Source: Cyanobium sp. Tous-M-B4 (lineage in GTDB: Bacteria > Cyanobacteriota > Cyanobacteriia > PCC-6307 > Cyanobiaceae). Taken from it: 64,000 nt of DNA. Within the stretch, counting starts at the first letter, position 1; each line of letters starts with the position of its first letter. Location: assembly GCF_024345395.1 (NCBI RefSeq), contig NZ_JAGQBA010000003.1, forward strand, positions 124,001-188,000, read 5' to 3'. Of this stretch, positions 1 to 8,821 are shown one piece after another. The notes below the pieces were generated by a model. The model worked only from the letters and a program-made list of their open reading frames with translations. It made no database searches and had not been told where the DNA came from. The position numbers and the translations under genes were made by a program.

Positions 1-139
1 TTTCAGCTGGATCCCGTTTGAAGCGGTCGATCTCCTCGACCACCTCGATCGGGATCAGGATGTTGTTGTCTTCAAAGCGGGTCAGGGCTGCCGGATCGTG
101 CAGCAGCACGTTGGTGTCGAGCACGAAGGTCTTACGCAT
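1..139 (-). CDS. PhoH family protein with N-terminal PIN domain (5' end only)
   Basis: Only the first 46 codons lie in the window; the gene runs off the left edge on the minus strand. The ATG is the complement of 137-139. The protein begins [16 protein letters not shown], the opening strand of a PIN-domain nuclease with its first metal-binding Asp (LDTNVL), followed by [13 protein letters not shown]. This start is typical of the PhoH2/YlaK type, in which a PIN ribonuclease domain precedes a PhoH ATPase/helicase domain. The ATPase half cannot be seen, so a stand-alone PIN protein is not excluded. It is divergent from the CofE-like gene that follows. Confidence 0.75.
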   Translation of the reverse strand, partial: MRKTFVLDTNVLLHDPAALTRFEDNNILIPIEVVEEIDRFKRDPAE

Positions 140-233
140 GCCGATCACCGATTCCGTGATGGCGAGAAATTAAGACCACTAGGCCATTTACGCTCCGTCG
201 ATTCGTGCCTCGTCGCAATTGGCGCCTTCGCCC

Positions 234-1430
234 ATGGCCTCATCGCTTGCCGCACTGGTTCTGCTCAAGCTCTTGCTGGTGTTGGCCCTGCTGCTGGGCC
301 TCAGCCTGGTAGTGCTGGAGCTTCGCCATCGCCTGCGCCCCGCCTCGCCGCTGCGGCTGCGCGCTGAAGACTTCCGCGTCGAAGCCGGCAGCGATGGCCT
401 CACCGTCTCCGGCATGGTGACGATCCACAACCCCCACCACCGCATGGAGGTGATGGTGCCGGAGATCGAGCTGCGGCCCACCTTGCTGGGTCGGGGCGAC
501 CTGGCAGGCGTCACGGTGTCGAGTCGAATCGAGGCGCTGCATCCGGATGAGGAATCCCGCCCGGATGGCTACTGGGCCGCCTACATAGTCAAGGGGCGCA
601 AGAGCACCAGCGCCCGCATCCAGATCAGCCTGAGCGGCCCCCCGGGCCAGTCCCTAGACCAGCTGCTCGACACCCTCTGGCTGGAAATTCTCTGGGTCAA
701 CTACGGCCCCTTCGGCCGCCTCCATCGCCGCGATGGCGTGTTGGTACCGCTGCAGAAACCCACTCCCATAGCGCCCCAATCGGCCCACTGGCGCGACGGT
801 GATCGCTGCCGCGTGCTGCCGGTTGGCACCCACCTGCTCGGCGTGCTCGACGACCCAGAAGCCGTGCTGCGCCGCTACGCCGGCGAGCTGATCCAGCCCG
901 GCGATGTGCTCACCATCGGCGAAACCCCCCTGGCGGTGATGCAGGGTCGCTATCACCACCCGGCCACCGTTCAACCGGGCGCCCTGGCCCGGCTGCTCTG
1001 TCGTGGCTTCCACCCCACCAGCTCCCTGGCCACCGCCTGCGGCCTGCAGTCCTTGATCGATGTGGTCGGTCCGGCCCAGGTGCTGGGCGCCTGGCTGATT
1101 GGCCTGGCCCTGAAACTTGTAGGAAGCAAGGGCTGGTTTTATCGCCTTGCCGGCGACCAGGCCCGCCTGATCGACGACATCACCGGCACCACGCCCCCCT
1201 ACGACCAGACGATTGTGCTCGGTCCCCAACAGCCCGCCGCTTTCTGCGCCGCCATGGCCCGCTCCTTGGGCGTGGCCGTGGCGGTGGTAGACGTCAACGA
1301 TCTGGGCCGGGTCAAGGTGCTGGCCTCCAGCCCGGGCTGCGATGAAGCCCTGCTGGAGCGGGCCCTGCGTCCCAACCCGGCTGGTAATGCCAACGAGCGC
1401 ACCCCATTGGTGCTGGTGCGCCCCAGCTGA
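234..1430 (+). CDS. CofE-like (F420-0:gamma-glutamyl ligase family) membrane-anchored protein
   Basis: A 398-residue protein. Residues about 1-30 form a hydrophobic helix (LVLLKLLLVLALLLGLSLVV), followed by a beta-rich region of about 140 residues. The C-terminal half has features of the CofE ligase fold: PVGTHLLG, QPGDVLTIGETPLAVMQG and ITGTTPPYDQTIVLGP. Cyanobacterial proteins of this layout are usually annotated as F420-0:gamma-glutamyl ligase, but the real substrate is not known and the N-terminal anchor is not found in archaeal CofE. The ATG at 234 was preferred to a TTG at 219. It may add glutamate to an unknown cofactor at the membrane; that is inference. Confidence 0.7.
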   Translation: MASSLAALVLLKLLLVLALLLGLSLVVLELRHRLRPASPLRLRAEDFRVEAGSDGLTVSGMVTIHNPHHRMEVMVPEIELRPTLLGRGDLAGVTVSSRIEALHPDEESRPDGYWAAYIVKGRKSTSARIQISLSGPPGQSLDQLLDTLWLEILWVNYGPFGRLHRRDGVLVPLQKPTPIAPQSAHWRDGDRCRVLPVGTHLLGVLDDPEAVLRRYAGELIQPGDVLTIGETPLAVMQGRYHHPATVQPGALARLLCRGFHPTSSLATACGLQSLIDVVGPAQVLGAWLIGLALKLVGSKGWFYRLAGDQARLIDDITGTTPPYDQTIVLGPQQPAAFCAAMARSLGVAVAVVDVNDLGRVKVLASSPGCDEALLERALRPNPAGNANERTPLVLVRPS

Positions 1431-1471
1431 GCCCCAGCCCAGCTAAGCCGCAGCCGTCTCTGGCGCCGATA

Positions 1472-1494
1472 CAGTTGGCTTACGCGGCTAACTG
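1472..1494. promoter_or_regulatory. Imperfect inverted repeat before the GNAT gene
   Basis: CAGTTGGC (1472-1479) and GCTAACTG (1487-1494) pair over eight positions with one G-T pair and a 7-nt loop. It ends 11 bases before the ATG at 1506. It could be an operator or a 5'-leader hairpin; there is no T-run, so a terminator is unlikely. Confidence 0.3.
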
Positions 1495-1505
1495 GTTACG
1501 CCCCC

Positions 1506-2594
1506 ATGCTCGGGATCCTGCAGCCGCCTTCTGCCCTTCCGGCACCACCCGAGCCTCCGGGGCCAGATAGCTGGCGGCTCGAAAGCTTGGCTGGCTGGCA
1601 CCTGCCCCTACTCACCGATCCCGCCTTTCTGCCCCTGCAACCGGTGCTGCAGCGGGCCGTGCTGCTGGGCCTGCCCGAGCGGCTAATGCAGGCGCTTCTG
1701 GCTAGGCCCTCCCTCGCACCCCAGGTGCTGGTAGCTCTCAGTGGCCAGAAGCCGCTCGGCCTGATCGTCTGCCGCCGGCTCAACCGCAGCGGCAGTTGCT
1801 GGCAGATGCAACACCTGCGCCTGGCCCCAAGCGCCGCCCGCCATGAACTGGCCAGCACCTTGCTGCGAGCAGCAATCCAGCGGGCCCGGGGAGCGGCCAG
1901 CTGGATTGCTGCGGCCTCCAGCCTCGATGACACCCGCTTGGCGATGCTGCGCGAGCAGGGCTTTCAGCCCTTGCGCAGCGACCGGCTGTGGTGCTGGCCT
2001 GGCGCCCCTGCCGGCGGCAGCCCTATCTCGGCCAGCAGCCCCGCACCGGCAGAGCTGCAGCTCACACCTCTCAACCGCCGCAGCGCCACCCTGCTTTGGC
2101 ACCTGGAGCAGGCCGCCTGCCCGGCCCAATTGCGTCAGCTGCTCGATCGCCGCGTCGAAGATCTGCTCGACCAGAGCCACGGCCGCGGCTGGATGCTGGT
2201 GGATCCCAGCCGGGAGCAGGCAGTGGCCGCCGTGCGCTGGATCGGCGAGCACCCAGGCGGCGGTCACGATGTGGAGCTGAGTGTCCATCCCGGCTGGGAA
2301 CACCTGGTGGGCGCCGCCACCGAGTTGCTGCTGCACCAGGCCCAAGCCGGCCTCGGCGCCGGCGAACCCCTCTGGCTGCGCTGTGACCTGCGCGACGAAG
2401 CTCGCCAGCGCTGGCTCGCTGAGCTGGGAGCTCAGGAGCGGGGCGAGCGAGTGCTGATGGCACGCAGCGTCTGGCGGCGTCAGGGGCTGCAGGCCCCGGC
2501 ACGGGCCGCCCAGCGCATCGATGCCTTGCTCGAGCAGTGGCAACCCCGCCGCCGCCCCCTGCCCACCCCAACCCCCCTGGCCCCGCCGTTGTGA
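1506..2594 (+). CDS. GNAT-family N-acetyltransferase-like protein
   Basis: A 362-residue protein that appears to have two GNAT-like units. The first (about 70-155) has LVALSGQKPLGLIVCRRL, MQHLRLAPSAARHELASTLL and IAAASSLDDTRLAMLREQGF, the usual beta4/acetyl-CoA loop/late-helix order, although the canonical pyrophosphate loop is weak. The second half (about 185-350) repeats the theme (VAAVRWIGE, DVELSVHPGWEHLVGAATELL, LRCDLRDEARQRWLAELGAQ). The substrate cannot be predicted. It lies directly upstream of ruvX: its TGA overlaps the proposed GTG start of ruvX (GTGA), which implies translational coupling. Confidence 0.65.
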   Translation: MLGILQPPSALPAPPEPPGPDSWRLESLAGWHLPLLTDPAFLPLQPVLQRAVLLGLPERLMQALLARPSLAPQVLVALSGQKPLGLIVCRRLNRSGSCWQMQHLRLAPSAARHELASTLLRAAIQRARGAASWIAAASSLDDTRLAMLREQGFQPLRSDRLWCWPGAPAGGSPISASSPAPAELQLTPLNRRSATLLWHLEQAACPAQLRQLLDRRVEDLLDQSHGRGWMLVDPSREQAVAAVRWIGEHPGGGHDVELSVHPGWEHLVGAATELLLHQAQAGLGAGEPLWLRCDLRDEARQRWLAELGAQERGERVLMARSVWRRQGLQAPARAAQRIDALLEQWQPRRRPLPTPTPLAPPL

Positions 2595-3082
2595 GCGCGA
2601 CCCGATCAAGAAGCGCCCCGCAGCCCCGCTCAGCGCTGGCCCTCGACGTTGGGCGACGGCGCATCGGCCTGGCGGGCTGTGACCCCCTCGGCCTAACCGT
2701 TACCCCCCTGCGGGCCCTGGCCCGGGGCTCCTTCGCCAGCGACGTAGAGCACCTGAACTCCCTGGTGCAGCAGCGGCGGGTGCTGGCCCTGGTGGTGGGC
2801 CTGCCGCTCGATGCGGCTGGGCAGCCCACCGCCCAAGCCCTGCACTGTCAGCGCTACGGCGAGCGCCTTGCCCGCCGGCTGCAGCTTCCTCTGGCCTGGG
2901 TAAATGAGCACGCCAGCACCTGGGCCGCCGGCGAGCGCCACGGGCTTCACGGCGACCGCAGCGGTGCCCTCGACAGCGCCGCCGCGGCCCTGCTGCTCGA
3001 ACAATGGCTGCAGGACGGCCCCGATCCGGTGCTCCCGGCGACCATCGAGCGCTGCCAGACGGCCGACGCTGCAGCATCCTGA
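2591..3082 (+). CDS. ruvX: Putative Holliday junction resolvase / pre-16S rRNA nuclease RuvX (YqgF)
   Basis: RNase H-fold nuclease of the YqgF family, implicated in 5' processing of pre-16S rRNA in E. coli. The first catalytic Asp is in LALDVGRRRIGLAGCD. The usual DER motif reads NEH (VNEHASTWAAGERHG), keeping the Glu, and the last Asp lies in ALDSAAAALLLEQWL. The family length is about 140-160 residues; the GTG at 2591, overlapping the upstream stop as GTGA, gives 163 residues. A longer form from the ATG at 2537 would add a proline-rich tail inside the GNAT gene and is less likely. Confidence 0.88.
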   Translation: MSATRSRSAPQPRSALALDVGRRRIGLAGCDPLGLTVTPLRALARGSFASDVEHLNSLVQQRRVLALVVGLPLDAAGQPTAQALHCQRYGERLARRLQLPLAWVNEHASTWAAGERHGLHGDRSGALDSAAAALLLEQWLQDGPDPVLPATIERCQTADAAAS

Positions 3083-3101
3083 AGAGATCCAATTCCAGCC
3101 C

Positions 3102-3662
3102 ATGAGTTCCGAACCCCCCTCCCAGTCCAGCTCGGAGATCCCCGCCGATGTTCCCACCGTGCTGGTGCACGACAGCCGCGGCCGCCAGCTGCTCTGCTTC
3201 CTCGAGCAGCTGATCCCACTCGATGGCCACGACTACGTGCTGCTCACCCCGGTCGACACCCCTGTCTGTCTGTTCCGCCTCGACGGCGACGAAGACCCAG
3301 AACTGATCGACACCATCGATGCCACCGAGCCGATCCTGTCGGTTGCCGATGTGGTGCTGCAGGAGCACGACCTCACCCTGGTGCGCTCTGCCGTCACCCT
3401 CACCGTCAGCGGCGAACTGGACGAGCCCGAACCCGATGAGCTCGATGACGACGATGACGCCGACGACGACTCCGAGACCTACGAATTGCTGGTGAGCTTC
3501 CTCGTAGACGATCTGGAATATGGGTTGTACATCCCCCTAGATCCGTTCTTCGTGGTGGCCCGCATGAATGGCGACGGCGCCTTGCTAGTGGAAGGCGAGG
3601 AGTTTGAACGGGTTCAACCCCGAATCGAGGCTGAATTGGAAGAGCGCGAGGGCGACGACTGA
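3102..3662 (+). CDS. DUF3727 domain protein
   Basis: A 186-residue acidic protein of a family restricted to cyanobacteria and plants. The N-terminal part (about 20-110) carries LVHDSRGRQLLCFLEQLIPL and YVLLTPVDTPVCLFRL. The C-terminal part carries YELLVSFLVDDLEYGLYIPL and DPFFVVARM. Between them (about 108-125) lies an Asp/Glu-rich linker. No catalytic motif is visible and the function is unknown. The ATG at 3102 lies 20 bases after ruvX, and the stop overlaps the yqeG ATG (TGATG), so it belongs to the same run as ruvX, yqeG and proB. Confidence 0.82.
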   Translation: MSSEPPSQSSSEIPADVPTVLVHDSRGRQLLCFLEQLIPLDGHDYVLLTPVDTPVCLFRLDGDEDPELIDTIDATEPILSVADVVLQEHDLTLVRSAVTLTVSGELDEPEPDELDDDDDADDDSETYELLVSFLVDDLEYGLYIPLDPFFVVARMNGDGALLVEGEEFERVQPRIEAELEEREGDD

Positions 3663-4171
3663 TGCTGCGCCAGCTGCTGCGCCCTAACTGGCTGCGGGAG
3701 TGCACCCTGGCCGAGCTGCCCCTGCAGGAGCTGCTCGACCAACCGATCCGGGCCCTGGTGCTCGATGTCGATCGCACCTTGCTCCCCCGCCGCCAGGCGG
3801 AGCTGCCCGCCAGCGCCCTGCGCTGGCTGCAGCAAGCGCGGCAGCAGGTGCCGATCCACCTATTCAGCAACAACCCCTCCCGCCAGCGGATCGGAGCGGT
3901 GGCGGCCCAGCTCGACCTGCCCTACACAATTTCCGCCGGCAAACCACGCCGCAGCGCCCTGCGTCGGGTGCTGGCGGAGCTCAACCTGCCCCACCAGGAG
4001 GTCGCCCTGATCGGTGACCGCCTGTTTACGGATGTGATCGCCGGCAACCGGCTTGGCTTATTCACCGTGCTGGTGAAACCGATCGATCCCCTAGGTCAGC
4101 CTTGCAAGCGGGATCGGCTCCAAAAAATGGAGCTGCGCCTGGCCAACTGGGTGGGCACCAGCCTGGGCTGA
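3662..4171 (+). CDS. YqeG family HAD IIIA-type phosphatase
   Basis: A 169-residue HAD phosphatase. Motif I is LVLDVDRTLLP (the usual second Asp position is kept as DVD), motif II is HLFSNN, the lysine follows at SAGKPRRSALRR, and motif III is ALIGDRLFTDVIAGNRLG. This is the YqeG/GEP4 family; the yeast relative dephosphorylates phosphatidylglycerophosphate, so a role in phosphatidylglycerol synthesis, a lipid needed by photosystem II, is plausible but inferred. It is coupled by TGATG to both DUF3727 upstream and proB downstream. Confidence 0.85.
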   Translation: MLRQLLRPNWLRECTLAELPLQELLDQPIRALVLDVDRTLLPRRQAELPASALRWLQQARQQVPIHLFSNNPSRQRIGAVAAQLDLPYTISAGKPRRSALRRVLAELNLPHQEVALIGDRLFTDVIAGNRLGLFTVLVKPIDPLGQPCKRDRLQKMELRLANWVGTSLG

Positions 4172-5259
4172 TGACAACCCCATCCCACTCCATGCGCCGA
4201 GTGATCAAGGTGGGCACAAGCCTGCTGCGGGGCAGCGCCGAGCGCCCCACCGCAGCGGTGATCGCCGATCTAGCTGCCAGTCTCAGCCGCCAACGGCGCC
4301 AGGGCGAGACCATCGCCCTAGTTACCAGTGGGGCCGTGGGGCTGGGCTGCGAAGCCCTTGGCCTGGGGCAGCGCCCCAGCGAAGTGGTGGCTCTCCAGGC
4401 CGCCGCCGCCGTGGGCCAGGGCCGGCTGATGGCCCTCTACCAAGACGCTTTCGCCGTACGTGGTCTGGCGGTAGCCCAGGTGCTGCTGACCCGCGGCGAT
4501 CTGGCCTCCCGCCGCCGTTACCAGAACGCCTGCCGCACCCTCGAGCAGCTTCTGGACTGGGGAGTCGTGCCGGTGGTCAACGAAAACGACACCCTGGCCA
4601 CCGACGAACTGCGCTTCGGCGACAACGACACCCTCTCCGCCCTTGTGGCGGTGGCGATCGGCGCCGATGAACTAGTGCTGCTCACCGACGTGGACAGTCT
4701 TTATTCAGGCGACCCCCGCAGCGACGCCGAGGCCCGGCCGATCGAGGAGGTGGCCAGCCTGGCCGAGCTCGACAGCCTGCAATCGGTGGCTACCGGCGGA
4801 GGTCAGTGGGGCACTGGCGGCATGACCACCAAACTCATTGCAGCCCGCATCGCCACCTCCAGCGGCATCCGGGTGCGCCTGGCTGACGGCCGTGACCCCG
4901 CCGTGCTCGATGCCCTGCTGGCCGGCGAGCGGGTCGGCACCCTGTTCCAGCCCAGCCCCACCCCCCTTCCCGACCGCAAGGGCTGGCTGGCCCACGCGCT
5001 CCTGCCCAAGGGCAGCCTGCAGTTAGACGCCGGCGCCGAGAGGGCCCTAACCCAGCAGGGAGCCTCGCTGCTGGCCGTGGGAGTGCAAGCGGTGGTAGGC
5101 GATTTCGAGCGCCGCGAGGCGGTGCGCCTGCTGGCCAGTGATGGGCGCGAGCTGGGCCGAGGTCTGGCCAGCCTTAGCAGCACGGAGCTGCGAGAACTGA
5201 TGGGCAGCTCCGGCGTTGAGGTGGTGCACCGCGACCAGCTGGTGCTCACCAGCCGTTAA
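4171..5259 (+). CDS. proB: Glutamate 5-kinase
   Basis: First step of proline synthesis: phosphorylates glutamate with ATP to gamma-glutamyl phosphate. The 362-residue protein has the amino-acid-kinase fold (VIKVGTSLL at the N terminus, [59 protein letters not shown]) followed by a C-terminal PUA domain (about 270-360), as in E. coli ProB. The ATG at 4171 overlaps the yqeG stop; another ATG at 4192 would also keep the kinase core. Confidence 0.95.
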   Translation: MTTPSHSMRRVIKVGTSLLRGSAERPTAAVIADLAASLSRQRRQGETIALVTSGAVGLGCEALGLGQRPSEVVALQAAAAVGQGRLMALYQDAFAVRGLAVAQVLLTRGDLASRRRYQNACRTLEQLLDWGVVPVVNENDTLATDELRFGDNDTLSALVAVAIGADELVLLTDVDSLYSGDPRSDAEARPIEEVASLAELDSLQSVATGGGQWGTGGMTTKLIAARIATSSGIRVRLADGRDPAVLDALLAGERVGTLFQPSPTPLPDRKGWLAHALLPKGSLQLDAGAERALTQQGASLLAVGVQAVVGDFERREAVRLLASDGRELGRGLASLSSTELRELMGSSGVEVVHRDQLVLTSR

Positions 5260-5297
5260 GGCCGGACCTACGATTCGCGCCGCTCCTATTCCCTGGC

Positions 5298-6350
5298 ATG
5301 CGCTTCAGCGAACTGCTCAGCCAGCTCAGCGAAGTTACGGATGCCAGTCCGCGGCATCTCGCTAACGACCCCGAGCTAAATGGGGCAGCCGCCCTAGATA
5401 AGGCCCAGGCTGATCAGCTCACTTTTCTGGAACCAGGCAACTGCCTAGCTGCCGCCCTGGCCGGCAGCAACGCCGGAGCCATCCTGCTGCCAGCCCGCGG
5501 CGATGAGGCCGCAGCCCTGCAGCGGCTCGCCCTGGAGCGAGACCTGGCCTGGATCGCCCTTGCTGATCCACGCCTGGCTTTTGCCGAGGCCCTCGCTGCT
5601 CTCCACCCCCGCCGCCAACCCGCCGCTGGCATCCACCCCAGTGCCGTGGTCGATCCAAGCGCCGTAGTCGGCATGGGATCCCACCTAGGCCCCCTAGTCG
5701 TGATCGGCGCCAACGTGCAGATCGGCGCCAGCTGCGTACTCCACCCCCAGGTGGTGCTCTACGAAGACGTGCAGATCGGTGACGACTGCGAGCTGCACGC
5801 CGGTGCCGTTCTGCACCCCGGCAGCCGCCTGGGCCGGGGCTGCGTCGTGCACTCCAATGCCGTTGTGGGCAGCGAGGGCTTTGGCTTCGTGCCCACCGCC
5901 CATGGCTGGCGCAAGATGCCCCAGACCGGCCAGGTAGTTCTTGAGGAGGGGGTTGAGGTGGGTTGCGGCAGCACCATCGACCGACCCTCCGTAGGTGAAA
6001 CCCGCATCGGCGCCGGCACCAAGATCGACAACCTGGTTCATATCGGCCATGGCGTCAGCACCGGCAAGGGCTGCGCCCTGGCGGCCCAGGTGGGCATCGC
6101 CGGCGGGGCCCGCCTTGGCAATGGCGTGATTTTGGCGGGCCAGGTGGGTCTGGCAAACAAGGCGGTGATGGGCGACCGAGCCATCGCCAGCTCCAAATCC
6201 GGGGTGCATGGGGAGGTGGCCGCCGGCGAGGTGGTGAGCGGCTATCCGGCTATCTCCAACCGCCTCTGGCTGCGCAGCTCAGCCGTATTCAACAAGCTGC
6301 CAGAGCTCGTTAAATCCCTGCGGCAGCTGGAGAAGCAGGCCAAGCCCTAG
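5298..6350 (+). CDS. lpxD: UDP-3-O-(3-hydroxyacyl)glucosamine N-acyltransferase
   Basis: Third step of lipid A synthesis, adding a 3-hydroxyacyl chain from acyl-ACP to UDP-3-O-acyl-glucosamine. The N-terminal uridine-binding domain (about 1-100, with LTFLEPGN) is followed by a left-handed beta-helix of hexapeptide repeats ([28 protein letters not shown], and onward). [18 protein letters not shown] and [10 protein letters not shown] contain the conserved active-site region, including the catalytic His of IGHGV. The length of 350 is normal. Its presence indicates that the organism makes lipid A-type lipopolysaccharide. Confidence 0.95.
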   Translation: MRFSELLSQLSEVTDASPRHLANDPELNGAAALDKAQADQLTFLEPGNCLAAALAGSNAGAILLPARGDEAAALQRLALERDLAWIALADPRLAFAEALAALHPRRQPAAGIHPSAVVDPSAVVGMGSHLGPLVVIGANVQIGASCVLHPQVVLYEDVQIGDDCELHAGAVLHPGSRLGRGCVVHSNAVVGSEGFGFVPTAHGWRKMPQTGQVVLEEGVEVGCGSTIDRPSVGETRIGAGTKIDNLVHIGHGVSTGKGCALAAQVGIAGGARLGNGVILAGQVGLANKAVMGDRAIASSKSGVHGEVAAGEVVSGYPAISNRLWLRSSAVFNKLPELVKSLRQLEKQAKP

Positions 6351-6375
6351 CCTCGCGCCCAGCACTTCAAGGCCC

Positions 6376-7458
6376 ATGACGTCGAGCTACCGGATCACCC
6401 TGCTTCCCGGCGACGGCATCGGCCCGGAAATCATGGCTGTAGCCCGCCAGCTGCTCGATGCGGTCAGCAGCAGCCATGGGTTCAGCCTCGTCTACGACGA
6501 GCAGCCCATGGGCGGCGTTGCCATTGACGCCACCGGCGAGCCCCTGCCCAACAGCACCCTCGAGGCCTGCAAGGCCGCCGATGCGGTGCTGCTCGCCGCC
6601 ATCGGCTCGCCCCAATACGACAGCTTGCCCCGGGAGCAGCGCCCTGAATCGGGTCTGCTGGGGCTCAGATCAGCTCTGGGCCTGTTCGCCAACCTGCGGC
6701 CGGTGAAGATCATCCCAGCCCTAATCGACGCCTCCACCCTCAAACGGGAGGTGATCGAAGCGGTGGACCTGCTGGTAGTGCGTGAGCTCACCGGCGGCGT
6801 TTACTTCGGCACCCCTAAGGGGCGGGTGGAAGCTGAAGGCCGGGTGCGGGCCTTCAACACCATGGCTTACTTCGACGACGAGATCGACCGCATCGCCAAG
6901 GTGGCGTTCGAGTTGGCCGTGACTCGGAGCGGCCGGCTTTGCAGCGTTGACAAGGCCAACGTGCTGGACGTGAGCCAGCTCTGGCGCGACCAGGTCACCG
7001 CCATGGCGGCGGACTACCAGACGGTGGAACTCAGCCATATGTACGTTGATAACGCCGCCATGCAGCTGGTGCGCAATCCTCGTCAATTCGACGTGCTGCT
7101 AACCAGCAACCTCTTCGGCGACATCCTCAGTGATGAAGCCGCCATGTTGAGCGGCTCGATCGGCATGCTGCCCTCCGCTTCCCTGGGGTCCAGCGGGCCA
7201 GGCCTGTTTGAGCCGATCCATGGCTCCGCCCCTGACATCGCTGGCCAGGACAAGGCAAACCCGATGGCGATGGTGCTCAGCGCCGCCATGATGCTGCGGG
7301 TCGGCCTGCAGCAAGACGCCGCTGCCACCGCCCTAGAAACCGCCGTCGACCGGGTCCTAGCCGCTGGCTATCGCACCGGTGACCTGATGAGCGAGGGCTG
7401 CACCCAGCTGGGCTGCCGCGCCATGGGAGAGCAGCTGCTGGGGGCCCTGGCGGGGTAA
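6376..7458 (+). CDS. leuB: 3-isopropylmalate dehydrogenase
   Basis: Oxidises and decarboxylates 3-isopropylmalate to 2-oxoisocaproate with NAD, in leucine synthesis. The 360-residue protein has ITLLPGDGIGPEI at the start, LRSALGLFANLRP and REL-GGVYFG substrate loops, the catalytic Lys in DKANVLDVS, the metal-binding Asp cluster in FDVLLTSNLFGDILSDEA, and the NAD loop EPIHGSAPDIAGQDKANP. It stands 25 bases after lpxD and 49 bases before prk on the same strand. Confidence 0.96.
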   Translation: MTSSYRITLLPGDGIGPEIMAVARQLLDAVSSSHGFSLVYDEQPMGGVAIDATGEPLPNSTLEACKAADAVLLAAIGSPQYDSLPREQRPESGLLGLRSALGLFANLRPVKIIPALIDASTLKREVIEAVDLLVVRELTGGVYFGTPKGRVEAEGRVRAFNTMAYFDDEIDRIAKVAFELAVTRSGRLCSVDKANVLDVSQLWRDQVTAMAADYQTVELSHMYVDNAAMQLVRNPRQFDVLLTSNLFGDILSDEAAMLSGSIGMLPSASLGSSGPGLFEPIHGSAPDIAGQDKANPMAMVLSAAMMLRVGLQQDAAATALETAVDRVLAAGYRTGDLMSEGCTQLGCRAMGEQLLGALAG

Positions 7459-7507
7459 GGCGCCGGCGACCTGCCAAACTCGCGATCAGTTTCGTTGATT
7501 CCTGCGC

Positions 7508-8410
7508 ATGTCGAAGCGTCATCCGGTTGTTTCTGTCACCGGTTCCTCCGGCGCAGGCACCAGCACTGTCAAGCGCGCCTTCGAGCACATTTTTAAGCGC
7601 GAGGGAATCACACCTGCAGTGGTGGAGGGCGACAGCTACCACCGCTACGAGCGCGGCCCGATGAAGGAAGCCATGGCTACCGCCCTGGCCAATGGTGAAA
7701 ACTTTTCCCACTTCGGCCCCGAAGCAAACCTGTTTGACAAGCTCGAAGAGCTGTTCAAGGCCTACGGCGAAACCGGCAGTGGCCAGAAGCGCTACTACCT
7801 GCACTCCGTTGAAGAGGCCGCCGAGCACAACGCCCGCCTCGGCACCAACCTGGATCCCGGCCAGTTCACTCCCTGGGAAGCCATCCCCACCGGCACCGAC
7901 CTGCTCTTCTACGAAGGTCTACACGGCGGAGTCAAGGGTGAGGGTTACGACGTAGCCTGCTTGGCTGATCTACTAGTAGGCGTGGTGCCGGTAGTCAACC
8001 TGGAGTGGATCCAGAAGATCGCTCGTGACAACAAGGAGCGCGGCTATTCGGCTGAGGCCACGGTGGACACGATCCTGCGCCGCATGCCGGATTACATCAA
8101 CCACATCTGCCCCCAGTTCAGCCTCACGGATATCAACTTCCAGCGGGTTTCGACGGTGGACACCTCCAACCCCTTCATGATCCGGGAGATCCCCACGCCG
8201 GATGAATCCTTCGTGATCATCCACTTCCGCAAGGGGGCCCGCGAAAAGTGGGGCATCGACTTCACCTACCTACTCGACATGATCCACGACTCGTTCATGT
8301 CGAGCCCCACCTCGATCGTGGTGAACGGCGGCAAAATGGGCTTCGCCATGGAGCTGATCCTTACGCCGATCATCCATCGCATGATCGAAGAGAAGAAGAA
8401 GCTGTCCTGA
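7508..8410 (+). CDS. prk: Phosphoribulokinase, short proteobacterial-like class
   Basis: Makes ribulose-1,5-bisphosphate from ribulose 5-phosphate and ATP in the Calvin cycle. The P-loop is VTGSSGAGTST (residues about 9-19), followed by the catalytic EGDSYHRYERG and FYEGLHGG. The protein has 300 residues, against about 330-350 for beta-cyanobacterial and plastid enzymes, and there is no cysteine in the first 50 residues. The thioredoxin-regulated cysteine pair of those enzymes is therefore absent. This is the form expected in alpha-cyanobacteria. The gene ends at a strong terminator (8415-8450). Confidence 0.95.
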   Translation: MSKRHPVVSVTGSSGAGTSTVKRAFEHIFKREGITPAVVEGDSYHRYERGPMKEAMATALANGENFSHFGPEANLFDKLEELFKAYGETGSGQKRYYLHSVEEAAEHNARLGTNLDPGQFTPWEAIPTGTDLLFYEGLHGGVKGEGYDVACLADLLVGVVPVVNLEWIQKIARDNKERGYSAEATVDTILRRMPDYINHICPQFSLTDINFQRVSTVDTSNPFMIREIPTPDESFVIIHFRKGAREKWGIDFTYLLDMIHDSFMSSPTSIVVNGGKMGFAMELILTPIIHRMIEEKKKLS

Positions 8411-8414
8411 TTGC

Positions 8415-8450
8415 AATGGCAACCCCTATTCTGGGGTTGCCATTCGTTTT
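8415..8450 (+). terminator. Rho-independent terminator after prk
   Basis: A perfect 12-bp stem, AATGGCAACCCC (8415-8426) with GGGGTTGCCATT (8433-8444) around a 6-nt loop, is followed by CGTTTT. It begins five bases after the prk stop codon. An ATG at 8416 lies inside the stem and is therefore an unlikely start for the next gene. Confidence 0.88.
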
Positions 8451-8451
8451 G

Positions 8452-8814
8452 GTGAGGCCGATCTCCTTCGCCACACCCACGAAGAATCCTTCCCCGTCGT
8501 TTTTGATTCCGGGGGCTGCCAAAACCAAGGCCGCAGACTCATTGCGTCTCGACCAGATCAACAGCAGTCTGGTGATTCAGGCAGCTCGCCGCATCTTGTT
8601 TCAGTCTTTGGAGCTCGGCAACGCCGGCCACGAACCATCCGGCGTGGTGCTCAATGGCAAGCAAATATTGCAGGGCAGAATTGTTTTCGACCAGCCGGTG
8701 CTGCTGCCCGATGAGCAATTTGTGCCCATTAATTTGATCCGGGGCCGCCTGACAGGGAGCGGTGCAGCCAGGCTGCGTCTACCCCGCAAACCATCCTCTC
8801 CCCCTCTCGCCTGA
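8452..8814 (+). CDS. Hypothetical protein between prk and the prepilin peptidase
   Basis: An open frame of 120 codons from a GTG at 8452. The first 35 codons look weak. From about codon 35 the composition is protein-like (SLRLDQINSSLVIQAARRI, SLELGNAGHEPSGVVLNGK, IVFDQPVLLPDEQF). I do not recognise the family and see no transmembrane segment. The frame is open back to an ATG at 8416, but that codon lies in the prk terminator stem, so the true start is uncertain and could be further in. The stop lies seven bases before the prepilin peptidase TTG, so the two could be co-transcribed. Confidence 0.45.
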   Translation: MRPISFATPTKNPSPSFLIPGAAKTKAADSLRLDQINSSLVIQAARRILFQSLELGNAGHEPSGVVLNGKQILQGRIVFDQPVLLPDEQFVPINLIRGRLTGSGAARLRLPRKPSSPPLA

Positions 8815-8821
8815 GGCCCGT

